Positions 15,271-23,836 of a DNA stretch of 37,607 bases are shown piece by piece. The notes beneath the pieces are model-generated. The model worked only from the letters and a program-made list of their open reading frames with translations. It was not told where the DNA came from and searched no databases. The position numbers were made by a program, and so were the translations under genes. The stretch covers positions 79,516 to 117,122 of the forward strand of contig JAUJOE010000005.1 in the NCBI GenBank assembly GCA_030447805.1, written 5' to 3'. The stretch is from Nocardioidaceae bacterium (GTDB lineage: Bacteria > Actinomycetota > Actinomycetes > Propionibacteriales > Nocardioidaceae). Every line of letters begins with the position of its first letter. The stretch's first letter is position 1.

Positions 15271-16332
15271 CTAGGGCTGGTCGCCAACTCCGGTCGCTAC
15301 TTCGCCTGACCGCAGCGGGCCGCCGCTTTGCGGGTCGAGAGGCGGGGTCGGGTGACCGGCCCCCTCGCGCAGCCCAATCAACACCTCGTTCAGGGCATCG
15401 ATAGCGCTGACCTGCGGGCGCCACCCCAACTCGGTCTTGGCCCTGTCATTCGACATCATCGGAACGGCCAGCGCTGCGTCGAGAAGCTCCGGAGCAGCCG
15501 GTATGGCGTGGGCCCGCCACGCAGCCGACATGGCTGCTCGCGCCAGCCGAGCAGGGACCGTTGCGACGCGGGCCTCGAACAGCTCCGCGAGATCCTCTGG
15601 GCGCACGATCTGATCAGCACACACGTTGAACGGTCCTGACGCGGTCGACACGACAGCCGTACGGAACGCCTCGGCCGCGTCGTCGTCGGCATGCACAGCC
15701 TGCAAGAGCAGTCCGCTAGGCACCGGCAACACGGGCACCAATTCAGGCCGCACCAGCCGGCCCGGCACCAGTGGGCCGCCGAACAACCGCCGCTGCTGGC
15801 TGGCCGCTCGGCGCTGAAAGACAAACGCTGGCCGCATGCGTACGACGCGGCAGCTGTCGGTCCGCGCCTCGAAGATGTCGAGGAGCCGCTCGACGTACGC
15901 CTTTTCGCGGGCGTAGGCAGCCGATGACGTGCCATGGGTCGGCCATGACTCATCAACGAGCTCAGCATCGACCCGAGGCGAGTAGGCGCCGACCGACGAC
16001 GAGTAGACGAAGGCGCCGACGCCGCAACGCTCCACCGCCGCCAACAACCGGCTCGTGCCGATGACGTTGTTGGCCCAGGTCAGGTTCGGCCGGTGAGTCG
16101 GCTGGAACAGCCAGGCCAGATGCACCACCACGTCGGCGCCGCTGACCAGCGGGTCGAGGTCAGCACTGTCGATGTCGGCGGTCTGCCACGAGATCTTGCC
16201 GGCTGCGTGGTCAGGCATCTCCGGTTTCCGGCGTGCTACGCCGACCACCTCTGTGATCGTCGGGTCTTCCTCCATGGCCGCGAGGAGGGCAGTGCCCACG
16301 TTCCCGGTGGCTCCGATGACAACGACTCGCAT
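15271..16332 (-). CDS. NAD-dependent epimerase/dehydratase (extended SDR)
   Basis: This 353-residue extended SDR begins MRVVVIGATGNVGTALL with the NAD-binding GATGNVG. ADVVVHLAW, the YSSSVGAY strand and the catalytic YAREK follow, so cofactor binding and the Tyr/Lys pair are intact. The C-terminal domain (TELGWRPQVSAIDALNEV) is typical of nucleoside-sugar epimerase-like reductases. The start ATG 16332 is preferred to GTG 16359 because it places the Rossmann motif at residue 7. The substrate cannot be predicted. It diverges from pstS, so the PHO-box region lies between the two. Confidence 0.88.
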   Translation of the reverse strand: MRVVVIGATGNVGTALLAAMEEDPTITEVVGVARRKPEMPDHAAGKISWQTADIDSADLDPLVSGADVVVHLAWLFQPTHRPNLTWANNVIGTSRLLAAVERCGVGAFVYSSSVGAYSPRVDAELVDESWPTHGTSSAAYAREKAYVERLLDIFEARTDSCRVVRMRPAFVFQRRAASQQRRLFGGPLVPGRLVRPELVPVLPVPSGLLLQAVHADDDAAEAFRTAVVSTASGPFNVCADQIVRPEDLAELFEARVATVPARLARAAMSAAWRAHAIPAAPELLDAALAVPMMSNDRAKTELGWRPQVSAIDALNEVLIGLREGAGHPTPPLDPQSGGPLRSGEVATGVGDQP

Positions 16333-16406
16333 GACCGGCTCGTACCCACTTTTGGCCACCCAACGCGCTTGTCAGCGGCGAGTACCGAGCCAGTCCGCCG
16401 GACTCT

Positions 16407-16461
16407 GTTCACCTGCTGTTCGCAAAAGCGCGCTCGACGGTTCACAACGTCTCTCTAGCGT
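16407..16461 (+). promoter_or_regulatory. PHO-box-like direct repeats and putative -10 box of the pst operon
   Basis: Units resembling the actinobacterial PhoP site GTTCACC-N4 occur in 11-bp register: GTTCACC at 16407, GTTCGCA at 16418, a degenerate unit at 16429, and GTTCACA at 16440. A possible -10 box TAGCGT follows at 16456-16461. The 11-bp spacing is that of Streptomyces PHO boxes, and the site sits 75-118 bp before pstS. This supports induction by PhoR-PhoP at low phosphate. It was found by eye, not by a scored matrix. Confidence 0.7.
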
Positions 16462-16524
16462 CGACTCTGCGACGGGCGGGCTTCTGCCTGCCATCCGGCA
16501 CGTACTACGAGAGGCAACATCACT

Positions 16525-17484
16525 GTGAACTCACGCGCATCGAGCCGCTTCGCCGCTTTCGGAGCTGGCACCCTGCTGCTCCTGGTGACCGCTTGCGGTG
16601 GCCAGGACGAATCTTCCTCCGGAGACGGACTGTCGGGTGAGGTGATCTCCGACGGCTCCTCTACTGTTGGCCCGCTCACTGAGGCTGCCGGTGAGCTGTT
16701 CAGGGAGCAAGAGCCCGACGTCAATGTCTCGGTCGCCACCTCGGGCACCGGTGGCGGGTTCGAGAAGTTCTGCCTCGGGCAGACCGACCTCTCCAATGCC
16801 TCCCGGGCGATCGAGGAAGAGGAGATCAAGATCTGCGAAAAGGAAGGCGTCGACTACACCGAGATGCACGTGGCCAACGATGCCCTCACCGTCGTTGTCT
16901 CTGCCGAGAATGACTTCGTGGAGTGTCTGACGGTCGAGGAGCTCAACACCATCTGGTCCCCGGAGTCGGAGGGGAAGGTCACTAGCTGGAGCGACGTGAA
17001 CCCCTCCTTCCCTGACGAGCCTCTTGAGCTGTTCGGGCCGGGAACCGACTCCGGCACGTTCGACTACTTCACTGACGTCATCAACGGTGAAGAGGGAGCG
17101 AGCCGTTCTGACTACAACGCCAGCGAAGACGACAACGTGATCGTCAAGGGGGTCGAAGGCTCGCCCAACGCCGTTGGGTACTTCGGGTACACGCACTATG
17201 AGGAGAACGCCGACTCGCTCAAGGCGGTCGAGGTAGACAGCGGTGACGGCTGCGTCGCGCCGAGCCCTGAGACCGCAGCGAGCGGCGAGTACACGCCACT
17301 TGCCCGGCCGCTCTTCGTCTACGTGGCCAACAAGTCCTACGCCGACAAGCCGCAGGTGGCCGCGTTCGTGGACTACTACGTCGAGAACGACCCGACCATC
17401 GTCGAAGCAGCGAAGTTCATCCCACTGAGCGAGGAGCAGCTGTCTAAGCTGCAAGGCACAGCAGAACAGCTGGCGGCGAGCTGA
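16525..17484 (+). CDS. pstS: Phosphate ABC transporter substrate-binding lipoprotein PstS
   Basis: This is the high-affinity phosphate-binding protein of the Pst transporter, 319 residues, attached outside the membrane. The GTG start has GAGAGG about 9 nt upstream. A lipoprotein signal ends in lipobox VTAC. The phosphate-binding blocks DGSSTVGPLTEA and SGTGGGFEKFC are present, followed by TDLSNASRAI and GPGTDSGTFDYF. It is the first gene of the pst operon and directly follows the PHO-box-like array. It is a single copy, whereas the next two genes are duplicated. Confidence 0.95.
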   Translation: MNSRASSRFAAFGAGTLLLLVTACGGQDESSSGDGLSGEVISDGSSTVGPLTEAAGELFREQEPDVNVSVATSGTGGGFEKFCLGQTDLSNASRAIEEEEIKICEKEGVDYTEMHVANDALTVVVSAENDFVECLTVEELNTIWSPESEGKVTSWSDVNPSFPDEPLELFGPGTDSGTFDYFTDVINGEEGASRSDYNASEDDNVIVKGVEGSPNAVGYFGYTHYEENADSLKAVEVDSGDGCVAPSPETAASGEYTPLARPLFVYVANKSYADKPQVAAFVDYYVENDPTIVEAAKFIPLSEEQLSKLQGTAEQLAAS

Positions 17485-17493
17485 CGGCCGAAG

Positions 17494-18690
17494 GAAGTTG
17501 CTCAGCCAGGGAGAATGAACTGTGAGCACCACCACCGCTGAGGGGTCGTCGAACCAGACGACCCCACAGGGCATAGACCAGGGTTCCTACGAGTCAGATC
17601 CCGCCGCCTTCTTGCGCCAACGGCGCGGGCGGTACGGCGAACGCCTCGCCAAGGCTGCCTTGGTCGGATCGGCGGGGCTGTCAGTCCTGATCACTGTCGG
17701 CATCTTCTTCGCGCTGCTCTTGCCCGCTCTCGACTTCTTCCGAGAGGTTCCTGTTGGCGACTTCCTCACGGGCCAGCGCTGGGCGCCAACATTCGCCGAT
17801 GCCAGCTTCGGTGTGCTGCCGCTCGTCACCGGCACGATCTGGACAACCCTCATCGGCTTGCTGATCGCGATCCCGTTCGGGCTGGGGGCAGCGATCTATC
17901 TGGCTGAGTACGCGCCCGAGCGGATACGTCGGGCGCTCAAGCCAGTCCTTGAGGTGCTTGCCGGGATTCCGTCAGTGGTGTATGGCTACTTCGCCCTGTT
18001 CTTTGTGGCACCGAAGATCCTCGACGACCTGCTCAGCATCGAGGTCGGGACGTTCAGCGTGCTCGCGGCCGGTCTCGTCCTCGGGATCATGATCATCCCC
18101 ACCGTTGCCTCGCTCTCCGAAGACGCCATGACCGCTGTGCCGCAGTCACTGCGGCAGGCGTCGTTCGCCCTTGGCGCCAACCGCATGCGCACCACCCTGC
18201 GGGTGGTGTTTCCCGCGGCGGTGTCGGGCATCACCGCATCGATCGTGTTGGCTGCCTCCCGCGCAGTCGGGGAGACGATGATCGTGGCGCTGGCGGCTGG
18301 CACACGGGCGCAGATGGTGTCCAGCCCGGTTGACCCCGGCCAGACAATGACAGGATTCATCGCTCAGACCGCGACGGGCGAAAGTACGCCAGGCACGCTG
18401 ACCTACAACACGCTGTTCGCGGTGGGCCTGCTGTTGTTCCTGGTGACGCTCATCCTCAACCTGGCGGCAGGCTCGATCGTTCGACGGATCAGGGAGGTCT
18501 ACTGATGGCCAGCCTGGGCTCGATCGCGACAGCACCACTGCGGGCTCAACGCGAAGGCGACAAGAACGCCAAGTCGATCGTCTTCTTGGGCCTGCTCTGG
18601 TTCGCGATCCTCTTCGCCGTATTGGCCCTCGTGGTGCTGCTTGTCACCGCGTTCGTCGACGGACGAACCCGGCTCGACGCGAACCTGATA
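17494..18690 (+). repeat. Tandem duplication copy 1 (pstC plus 5' end of pstA)
   Basis: This 1197-bp unit starts 28 bp before pstC1 (GAAGTTGCTC) and ends at CTGATA inside pstA1. The following unit repeats it at 18691-19888. The copies are nearly identical but not equal: I count roughly sixteen amino-acid differences over the 327 residues of pstC. The duplication therefore has some age, or the assembly joins two strain variants. Confidence 0.92.
17522..18505 (+). CDS. pstC: Phosphate ABC transporter permease PstC (copy 1)
   Basis: This 327-residue inner-membrane permease pairs with PstA to carry phosphate delivered by PstS. The first membrane helix is near residues 50-75, after a hydrophilic N-terminus beginning MSTTTAEGSS. 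FADASFGVLPLVTGT, EYAPERIRRALKP and GIPSVVYGYFALFF are PstC hallmarks, and SLRQASFALGANRMRT is the EAA loop that contacts PstB. The frame is intact, unlike copy 2. The stop overlaps the pstA1 start as TGATG. GGGAGAATGAACT precedes the GTG start. Confidence 0.95.
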   Translation: MSTTTAEGSSNQTTPQGIDQGSYESDPAAFLRQRRGRYGERLAKAALVGSAGLSVLITVGIFFALLLPALDFFREVPVGDFLTGQRWAPTFADASFGVLPLVTGTIWTTLIGLLIAIPFGLGAAIYLAEYAPERIRRALKPVLEVLAGIPSVVYGYFALFFVAPKILDDLLSIEVGTFSVLAAGLVLGIMIIPTVASLSEDAMTAVPQSLRQASFALGANRMRTTLRVVFPAAVSGITASIVLAASRAVGETMIVALAAGTRAQMVSSPVDPGQTMTGFIAQTATGESTPGTLTYNTLFAVGLLLFLVTLILNLAAGSIVRRIREVY

Positions 18691-18738
18691 GAAGTTGCTC
18701 AGCCAGGGAGAATGAACTGTGAGCACCACCACCGCTGA
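18505..18738 (+). pseudogene. pstA: Truncated PstA (copy 1), cut by the duplication junction
   Basis: The first 62 codons (18505-18690) equal the start of full PstA, including the first membrane helix. At the duplication joint after CTGATA the frame runs into the pstC2 leader and adds 15 unrelated residues before a stop. The rest of PstA, including its EAA loop, is missing, so it cannot be a working permease. Its final 20 bp overlap the start of pstC2. Confidence 0.9.
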
Positions 18739-19888
18739 GGGGTCGTCGCACGAGACGACCCCACAGGGCATAGATCAAGGTTCCTATGAGTCAGATCCCG
18801 CCGCCTTCTTGCGCCAACGGCGCAAGAGGTACGGCGAACGCGCCGCCAAGGCTGCCTTGGTCGGATCGGCGGTCCTATCGGTCCTGATCACTGTCGGCAT
18901 CTTCTTCGCGCTGCTCTTGCCCGCCGTCGACTTCTTCAGCGAGATCTCTGTTGGTGATTTCCTCACCGGACAGCGATGGGCGCCGACGTTCGCCGATGCC
19001 AGCTTCGGTGTGCTGCCGCTCGTCACCGGCACGATCTGGACGACGTTCATCGGCTTGCTGATCGCGATCCCGTTCGGGCTGGGGGCAGCGATCTATCTGG
19101 CTGAGTACGCGCCCGAGCGGATACGTCGGGCGCTCAAGCCAGTCCTTGAGGTGCTGGCCGGGATTCCGTCAGTGGTGTATGGCTACTTCGCGCTGTTCTT
19201 TGTGGCACCGACCATCCTCGACGACCTGCTCAGCATCGAGATCGGAACGTTCAGCGTGCTCGCGGCCGGTCTCGTCCTCGGCATCATGATCATCCCCACC
19301 GTTGCCTCGCTCTCCGAAGACGCCATGACCGCTGTGCCGCAGTCGCTGCGGCAGGCGTCGTTCGCCCTGGGCGCCAACCGGATGCGCACCACCCTGCGGG
19401 TGGTGTTTCCCGGCGGCCGTCTCGGGCATCACCGCATCGATCGTGTTGGCTGCCTCCCGCGCAGTCGGCGAGACGATGATCGTGGCGCTGGCGGCTGGCA
19501 CACGGGCGCAGATGGTGTCCAGCCCCCTTGACGACGGTCAGACAATGACAGGATTCATCGCCCAGACCGCGACGGGCGAGAGTACGCCAGGCACGCTGAC
19601 GTACAACACGCTGTTCGCGGTGGGCCTGCTGTTGTTTATGGTGACGCTCATCCTCAACCTGGCGGCAGGAGCGATCGTTCGACGGATCCGGGAGGTCTAC
19701 TGATGGCCAGCCTGGGCTCGATCGCGACAGCACCACTGCGGGCTGAACGCGAAGGCGACAAGAACGCCAAGTCGATCGTCTTCTTGGGCCTGCTCTGGTT
19801 CGCGATCCTCTTCGCCGTACTGGCCCTTGTGGTGCTGCTTGTCACCGCCTTCTTCGACGGACGAACCCGGCTCGACGCAGATCTGATA
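18691..19888 (+). repeat. Tandem duplication copy 2 (pstC plus 5' end of pstA)
   Basis: This is the second copy of the 1.2-kb unit, one base longer because of an extra G near 19409-19414. It is followed without interruption by the rest of pstA, so this copy is in the native arrangement relative to pstA, while copy 1 is native relative to pstS. Confidence 0.92.
18719..19703 (+). CDS. pstC: Phosphate permease PstC (copy 2), frameshifted
   Basis: This gene is about 95 percent identical to copy 1 over its 327 codons. Substitutions lie mainly in the N-terminus and first periplasmic segment (for example LDFFREVP against VDFFSEIS). One additional G in the CCCGGCGG stretch at 19409-19414 breaks the frame in the middle of the EAA-loop region. 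The remainder is readable in the next frame from AASRAVGETM to the end. If real, the break inactivates this copy and leaves copy 1 as the working PstC. If an error, both copies are intact. The end overlaps pstA2 as TGATG. Confidence 0.88.
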
Positions 19889-20601
19889 ACCCAGTACAGC
19901 TCGACGGTCTTTCCCGAGAGGGCTGGCGCTCGGGCGGCGATCCTGGGCTCCGCCATGGTCATCGTCACGACGGCCGCGCTGGCCATTCCGCTTGGTGTGG
20001 CAGCCGGTGTCTACCTGGAGGAGTTTGCCGACCCTCGTCGTTGGTACAACAAGCTCATCGAGGTCAACCTCACCAACTTGGCCGCCGTGCCGGCCATCGT
20101 GTACGGCATGTTGACGGCCGGCGTCGCATTGTCGATCGGGCTGCCCCGGCGCGTGGTGCTGGCGGGTGCGATCGCCCTGGCTCTGTTGGTCCTACCCGTC
20201 ATCATCATCACGACCCGAGAGGCCATGCGGTCGGTGCCCCAAGAGATTCGACAGGGTTCGCTTGCTCTGGGTGCCACGCCGTTGCAGACCGTTTGGCGGC
20301 AGACACTGCCCTCAGCCATCCCGGGCATAGCCACCGGTTCGATCCTTGCGTTGTCCCGCGCATTGGGAGAAGCAGCCCCGCTCCTGCTTCTCGGCGGACT
20401 TGTTTTCGTCACCTACGACCCCAACGGGCTGATGTCGGGCTTCACTACGTCTTACCGATCCAGATCTTCAACTGGGCGTCACAGTCACAGTTGGCGTTTC
20501 AGCAGGTCGCATCGGCAGCCATTATCCTGCTTCTGGTCATGCTGCTGCTCATGAACACCATTGCCATCATCATCCGGAACCGATACCAGAAGCGCTGGTG
20601 A
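19703..20601 (+). CDS. pstA: Phosphate ABC transporter permease PstA (full copy), one frameshift
   Basis: This is the partner permease of PstC, about 299 residues after restoring one base near 20449. The N-terminal frame carries AAGVYLEEFA, NLAAVPAIVYGML and the EAA loop QEIRQGSLALGATPLQT. The second frame adds VLPIQIFNWASQSQ, the typical PstA C-terminal signature, and the last membrane helix ending RNRYQKRW. It is the only PstA with a complete channel domain in the window. Confidence 0.9.
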
Positions 20602-20668
20602 CCATGACCTCTCACTTCTACTCCACCGAGCGCGCGACACGGTGGACGACAGCGCAGCCGATCAACTG

Positions 20669-20686
20669 GCCCCCAACCTTGGGGGC
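20669..20686 (+). other. GC-rich hairpin between pstA and pstB
   Basis: GCCCCCAA (20669-20676) and TTGGGGGC (20679-20686) form a near-perfect palindrome with a 2-base centre, so the hairpin would fold with a 4-nt loop. It lies in the pstA-pstB gap, or within the longer PstB N-terminus if that start is used. No T run follows, so it is not a classical terminator. It might limit or stabilise the distal mRNA. Confidence 0.4.
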
Positions 20687-20730
20687 TGCGCGACGAGAGA
20701 AGATCGCTGCCTCCTGAGCCCAAGCCGATC

Positions 20731-21501
20731 ATGGAGTGCGACGGTGTCGACGTCTACTACGGCGACTTCAAAGCCGTCTGCGATGTCTCCCTAGGCTTCG
20801 GGTACAACGAGATCACTGCCCTTATCGGACCGTCGGGCTGTGGGAAGTCGACACTGCTTCGTTCCTTGAACCGGATGAACGACCTCATCCCCGAGGCCCG
20901 GGTGGAGGGCGCCGTTACGTTCCACGGGCAGTCGATCTACGCCAAGGACGTCGACCCTATCGAAGTACGCCGGCGCATCGGGATGGTCTTCCAGAAGCCG
21001 AACCCCTTCCCCAAGTCGATCTACGACAACGTCGCCTACGGGCCTCGTGTCACCGGTATGAAGGCGGCCGACATGGACGACCTGGTCGAGGAAGCCCTCA
21101 CCAGGTCGGCGCTGTGGGATGAGGTCAAGGACAAGCTCAAGCAGTCGGCGTACGGGCTGTCGGGGGGACAACAGCAGCGGCTTTGTATCGCGCGAACGAT
21201 CGCGGTACGGCCGGAGGTGATCTTGATGGACGAGCCGTGCTCAGCGCTCGACCCGATCGCCACGTCGCGGATCGAAGACCTGATGGCGGAACTGCGCGAC
21301 GACTACTCCATCATCATCGTCACCCACAACATGCAGCAAGCAGCGCGGGTGGCCGACCGGACCGCGTTCTTCACGGCACTCGCCGACGAGACCACCGGTG
21401 ACCGAACCGGCCTGCTGGTGGAGTACGACCTCACGAACAAGATCTTCAGCTCACCAGCCGACGAGCGGACCGAGAAGTACATCACCGGCCGCTTCGGCTG
21501 A
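20731..21501 (+). CDS. pstB: Phosphate ABC transporter ATP-binding protein PstB
   Basis: This is the ATPase subunit of the Pst transporter. Walker [11 protein letters not shown]-loop VFQKPNPFP, signature LSGGQQQR, Walker [13 protein letters not shown] and the switch histidine in IVTHNM are all present. [10 protein letters not shown] is PstB-specific. The ATG at 20731 gives 256 residues but has no ribosome-binding site. An ATG at 20604, two bases after the pstA stop, gives 37 residues ending EKIAAS, and dropping one C near 20710-20715 would join it to [11 protein letters not shown] frameshifted, longer N-terminus is therefore likely. Transcription runs with pstSCA. Confidence 0.93.
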   Translation: MECDGVDVYYGDFKAVCDVSLGFGYNEITALIGPSGCGKSTLLRSLNRMNDLIPEARVEGAVTFHGQSIYAKDVDPIEVRRRIGMVFQKPNPFPKSIYDNVAYGPRVTGMKAADMDDLVEEALTRSALWDEVKDKLKQSAYGLSGGQQQRLCIARTIAVRPEVILMDEPCSALDPIATSRIEDLMAELRDDYSIIIVTHNMQQAARVADRTAFFTALADETTGDRTGLLVEYDLTNKIFSSPADERTEKYITGRFG

Positions 21502-21529
21502 GGCCCGTAGACCCCGGAGGAGCGGGAGG

Positions 21530-23060
21530 TCAAGCGCCGTCGGTGTCGTTGACGATGTAGGTGCGGCCGCGTGGGCTGGTCCAGTGGAACGTGTGTGGGT
21601 CGTGGGGATCGGCACGGACTTTCCAGCCGCCGTGGGTCTTCGGACGGTGATGTCGCCGACCCAGGGGTTGACCGTTCGTCACCACCGTCTGCCCGGGAGG
21701 GTCGCCGGATCGGGCTGCCTGGTCGGCGTTGGTCCGTGGTTGGAAGCGGTACTCGTTGAGGTGGTCGATGTCGCAGCGCCCGGCTGGGGTGGTGGCGCCG
21801 GGGAAGGTGGAGTAGGGGTGCAGGGTGGTGATGCAGGCGATCTGGTCACCGGTGAACCGGTAGCGGTTGGCGTCGAGGAACAGGATGGAGTTGTCGGCCG
21901 GGTCGGTGAACACCCGCCGCAGCTTCACCGACACCGATTGGAGCGCGAGCCGGCGGGCTTGGGCGGCGGTGATCGGGCCGTGCCCGTCCAGGTCACAGGT
22001 GTCGTCGTCGACGCCGAGCAGGGTGTCAGCGGTCATGGTGACCCGCAGCTCGGTGCGGGCCGGAAGCCAGGCCGGGTCGCCCGCGGGAGTGCCCGGCACG
22101 ACGTCGCAGCTTGAGCCTCCTCCCGCCGACGCAACGGTCCCGGCTGCACCGGGCGGGCCGCCAGGGGTGCGCGGGGCTGTGGTTGCCAACAGATGCTGAC
22201 CGGTGAGGGGATGCTGCCCGAGCAGGAGGCGGGTGGCGGCGTCGGCGCGGTGCGCGTCAAGCGGCACGTCAGGTAGCAGGGTGCGGAGCTTGGCGGCCCA
22301 CCCATCGATCTGGTCGGCGACCGCGACCGCCGAAGTCAACGAGGTGGTCAGGCAGAAGCTGCCCATGCCGTCGCCGAGGGGGAACGTCGCCGTACCCCGG
22401 TTGCTCATCGCGGTCTGGTGCCGGTTGGCGAACCCGGCCGGGTCGGCGGCGGCGGCTTTGCGGCGGGCCAGGATCCGCAACCGGGGCGGGGTGCGGGTGG
22501 TCGCCGCGTCGGCCAGCACGGCGTCCAGGGCCTCGGCGGCGTCGATCGGCAGGTGCCGGGTGGCTTCGGAGATCACCTTGGCGTGGCCGTAGGTGATCCG
22601 GCCGCCGCCGAACTCGGCGTTGGTGCACCGCAACCGAAACCGCAGATCCAGGCCGACGGCGAGGTAGCTGGTGGCGTCGCGTTCGGAGCACCCGAACGCC
22701 AACGCGACCTCCGGGACCAGGAACTCCGACACCTCCGGGGTGCCGTCACCACCCAGGGTCCGCATGATCGGCCGACCGCGGCCGGCTGCGGCGGTGTGCG
22801 CCACCACCGGGTCGGTGGCGTCCTTGACTCCCAGACTTGACGCGACCCGGCACTTCATCCACTCCAGGGTCGCCACACATGAGCTCAGGTGGGCACCGAG
22901 CTCGAGCTGGTTGTCCTCCTCCAGGGCCTCGATGTTCGCTGACAGCACCGCGGTGAACCGGTCGAGCTGCGACGCGCAGAACAGCGACACCCCCTGTTGG
23001 GGGCAGGTCGCGGGGGTCGATCACCCGACCCTCATCGTCTCGCACCACTGGCTCGAACAT
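21530..23060 (-). CDS. DUF222 / 13E12-repeat HNH endonuclease-like protein, one frameshift near the start
   Basis: This is a member of the actinobacterial DUF222-HNH family. The DUF222 domain covers roughly the first 300 residues and a C-terminal HNH nuclease domain shows CDIDHLNEY followed by RRHHRPKTHGGW. The main frame begins at GTG 22990, but the other frame upstream reads MFEPVVRDDEGRVIDPRDLP. Removing one base from the G run at 22999-23003 joins them into 509 residues starting at ATG 23060. These families are often multicopy. The activity is unproved; DNA cutting is inferred from the HNH motif. Confidence 0.85.
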
Positions 23061-23477
23061 GCATACGACAATAGACCAGCCCACCGACATGGAATGCGGT
23101 GCTCGTGTCATGCCCAAGCCGCCACGCCACCGAAGCGTTGAACGGTGAGCAAGCTGATGTGTTGAACGATCAGCATCGCAATGGACGAGCCCGAGCGCGC
23201 CACCACTGCGTCGCCAGGAGGCAAACCGCTCCATTGTGGCGAGTGGGTACTGCGGCTTCAGCGTCGGCCGCACAGGAGCAATCACGTTAACGAGTTGTTG
23301 TTCCGCGCCCCGTTCACGCACCGACAACTGTTCGCTGACCGCGCCAAGGCAGAGGGTGTTCACCGACTCGGCTGTGGACAAAGACCGTTCTCCAGCCGCC
23401 CGCGGCTACTACCCGCGGCAAAGATCCGACGCTGAGCACGCCATAGCGGTCATAACGTCGGATGCTTCCGCAATGGG
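23061..23477. other. Intergenic region with a short direct repeat, no gene recognised
   Basis: This 417-bp stretch lies between two minus-strand genes. Small ORFs on either strand have no recognisable product or clear ribosome-binding site. Two 15-bp imperfect direct repeats (GTTGAACGGTGAGCA at 23137 and GTTGAACGATCAGCA at 23161) are spaced 24 bp apart and could be a regulatory site for the DUF222 gene. Three GTTC(A/G)C words at 23312-23364 are not in 11-bp register. Confidence 0.4.
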
Positions 23478-23836
23478 TTACGCGGGCTCGAGGAACTCCA
23501 GCCGGTTGCCGAACGGGTCGCGGGCGTAGACGCGGCGGTAGTCGGGGAAGTCGCTGTCCCACTCGACGTCCTGCCCCGCCGTACGCAGGCGCCGAACGAC
23601 CTCGTCGAGGTCGTCGACCAAGATGCCGGGGTGGCCCTTGCGTGCTGGGTGGAAGTCCTCTTCGACACCAAGGTGCAGCTCGACGTCGCCGGCGCGGACC
23701 AGGCACCACCCCGAGCCGCCAACACCGGCGGCTTGTCGACCTCGGTCATCCGGAGGGCATCGCCGTAGAACGCTCGAGCAGCAGACTCCTCACCACGCGG
23801 CATCGTCAACTGCATGTGGTGCACGCGCGTGAACAT
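23478..23836 (-). CDS. VOC-family (glyoxalase/bleomycin-resistance-like) protein, one frameshift
   Basis: This is a small vicinal-oxygen-chelate fold protein of about 119 residues once a base missing near 23699 is restored. The first frame gives FTRVHHMQLTMP and ARAFYGDALRMTEV, the beta-alpha-beta start of the fold. The second gives GDVELHLGVEEDFHPARKG, LVDDLDEV and the closing YARDPFGNRLEFLEP. A metal-binding His and Glu are visible at the ends of each half. The substrate is unknown. Its ATG overlaps the TGA of the PhoD-like gene (TGATG), so the two are translationally coupled. Confidence 0.82.

Noticed and set aside
16531-17574. 347-codon open frame on the minus strand opposite pstS
   Set aside because: It is antisense to a clear pstS gene and has no recognisable domain.
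23312-23364. Three GTTC(A/G)C words as a possible second PHO box
   Set aside because: Spacing of 18 and 28 bp is not a multiple of 11 and the adjacent gene is not a phosphate gene.
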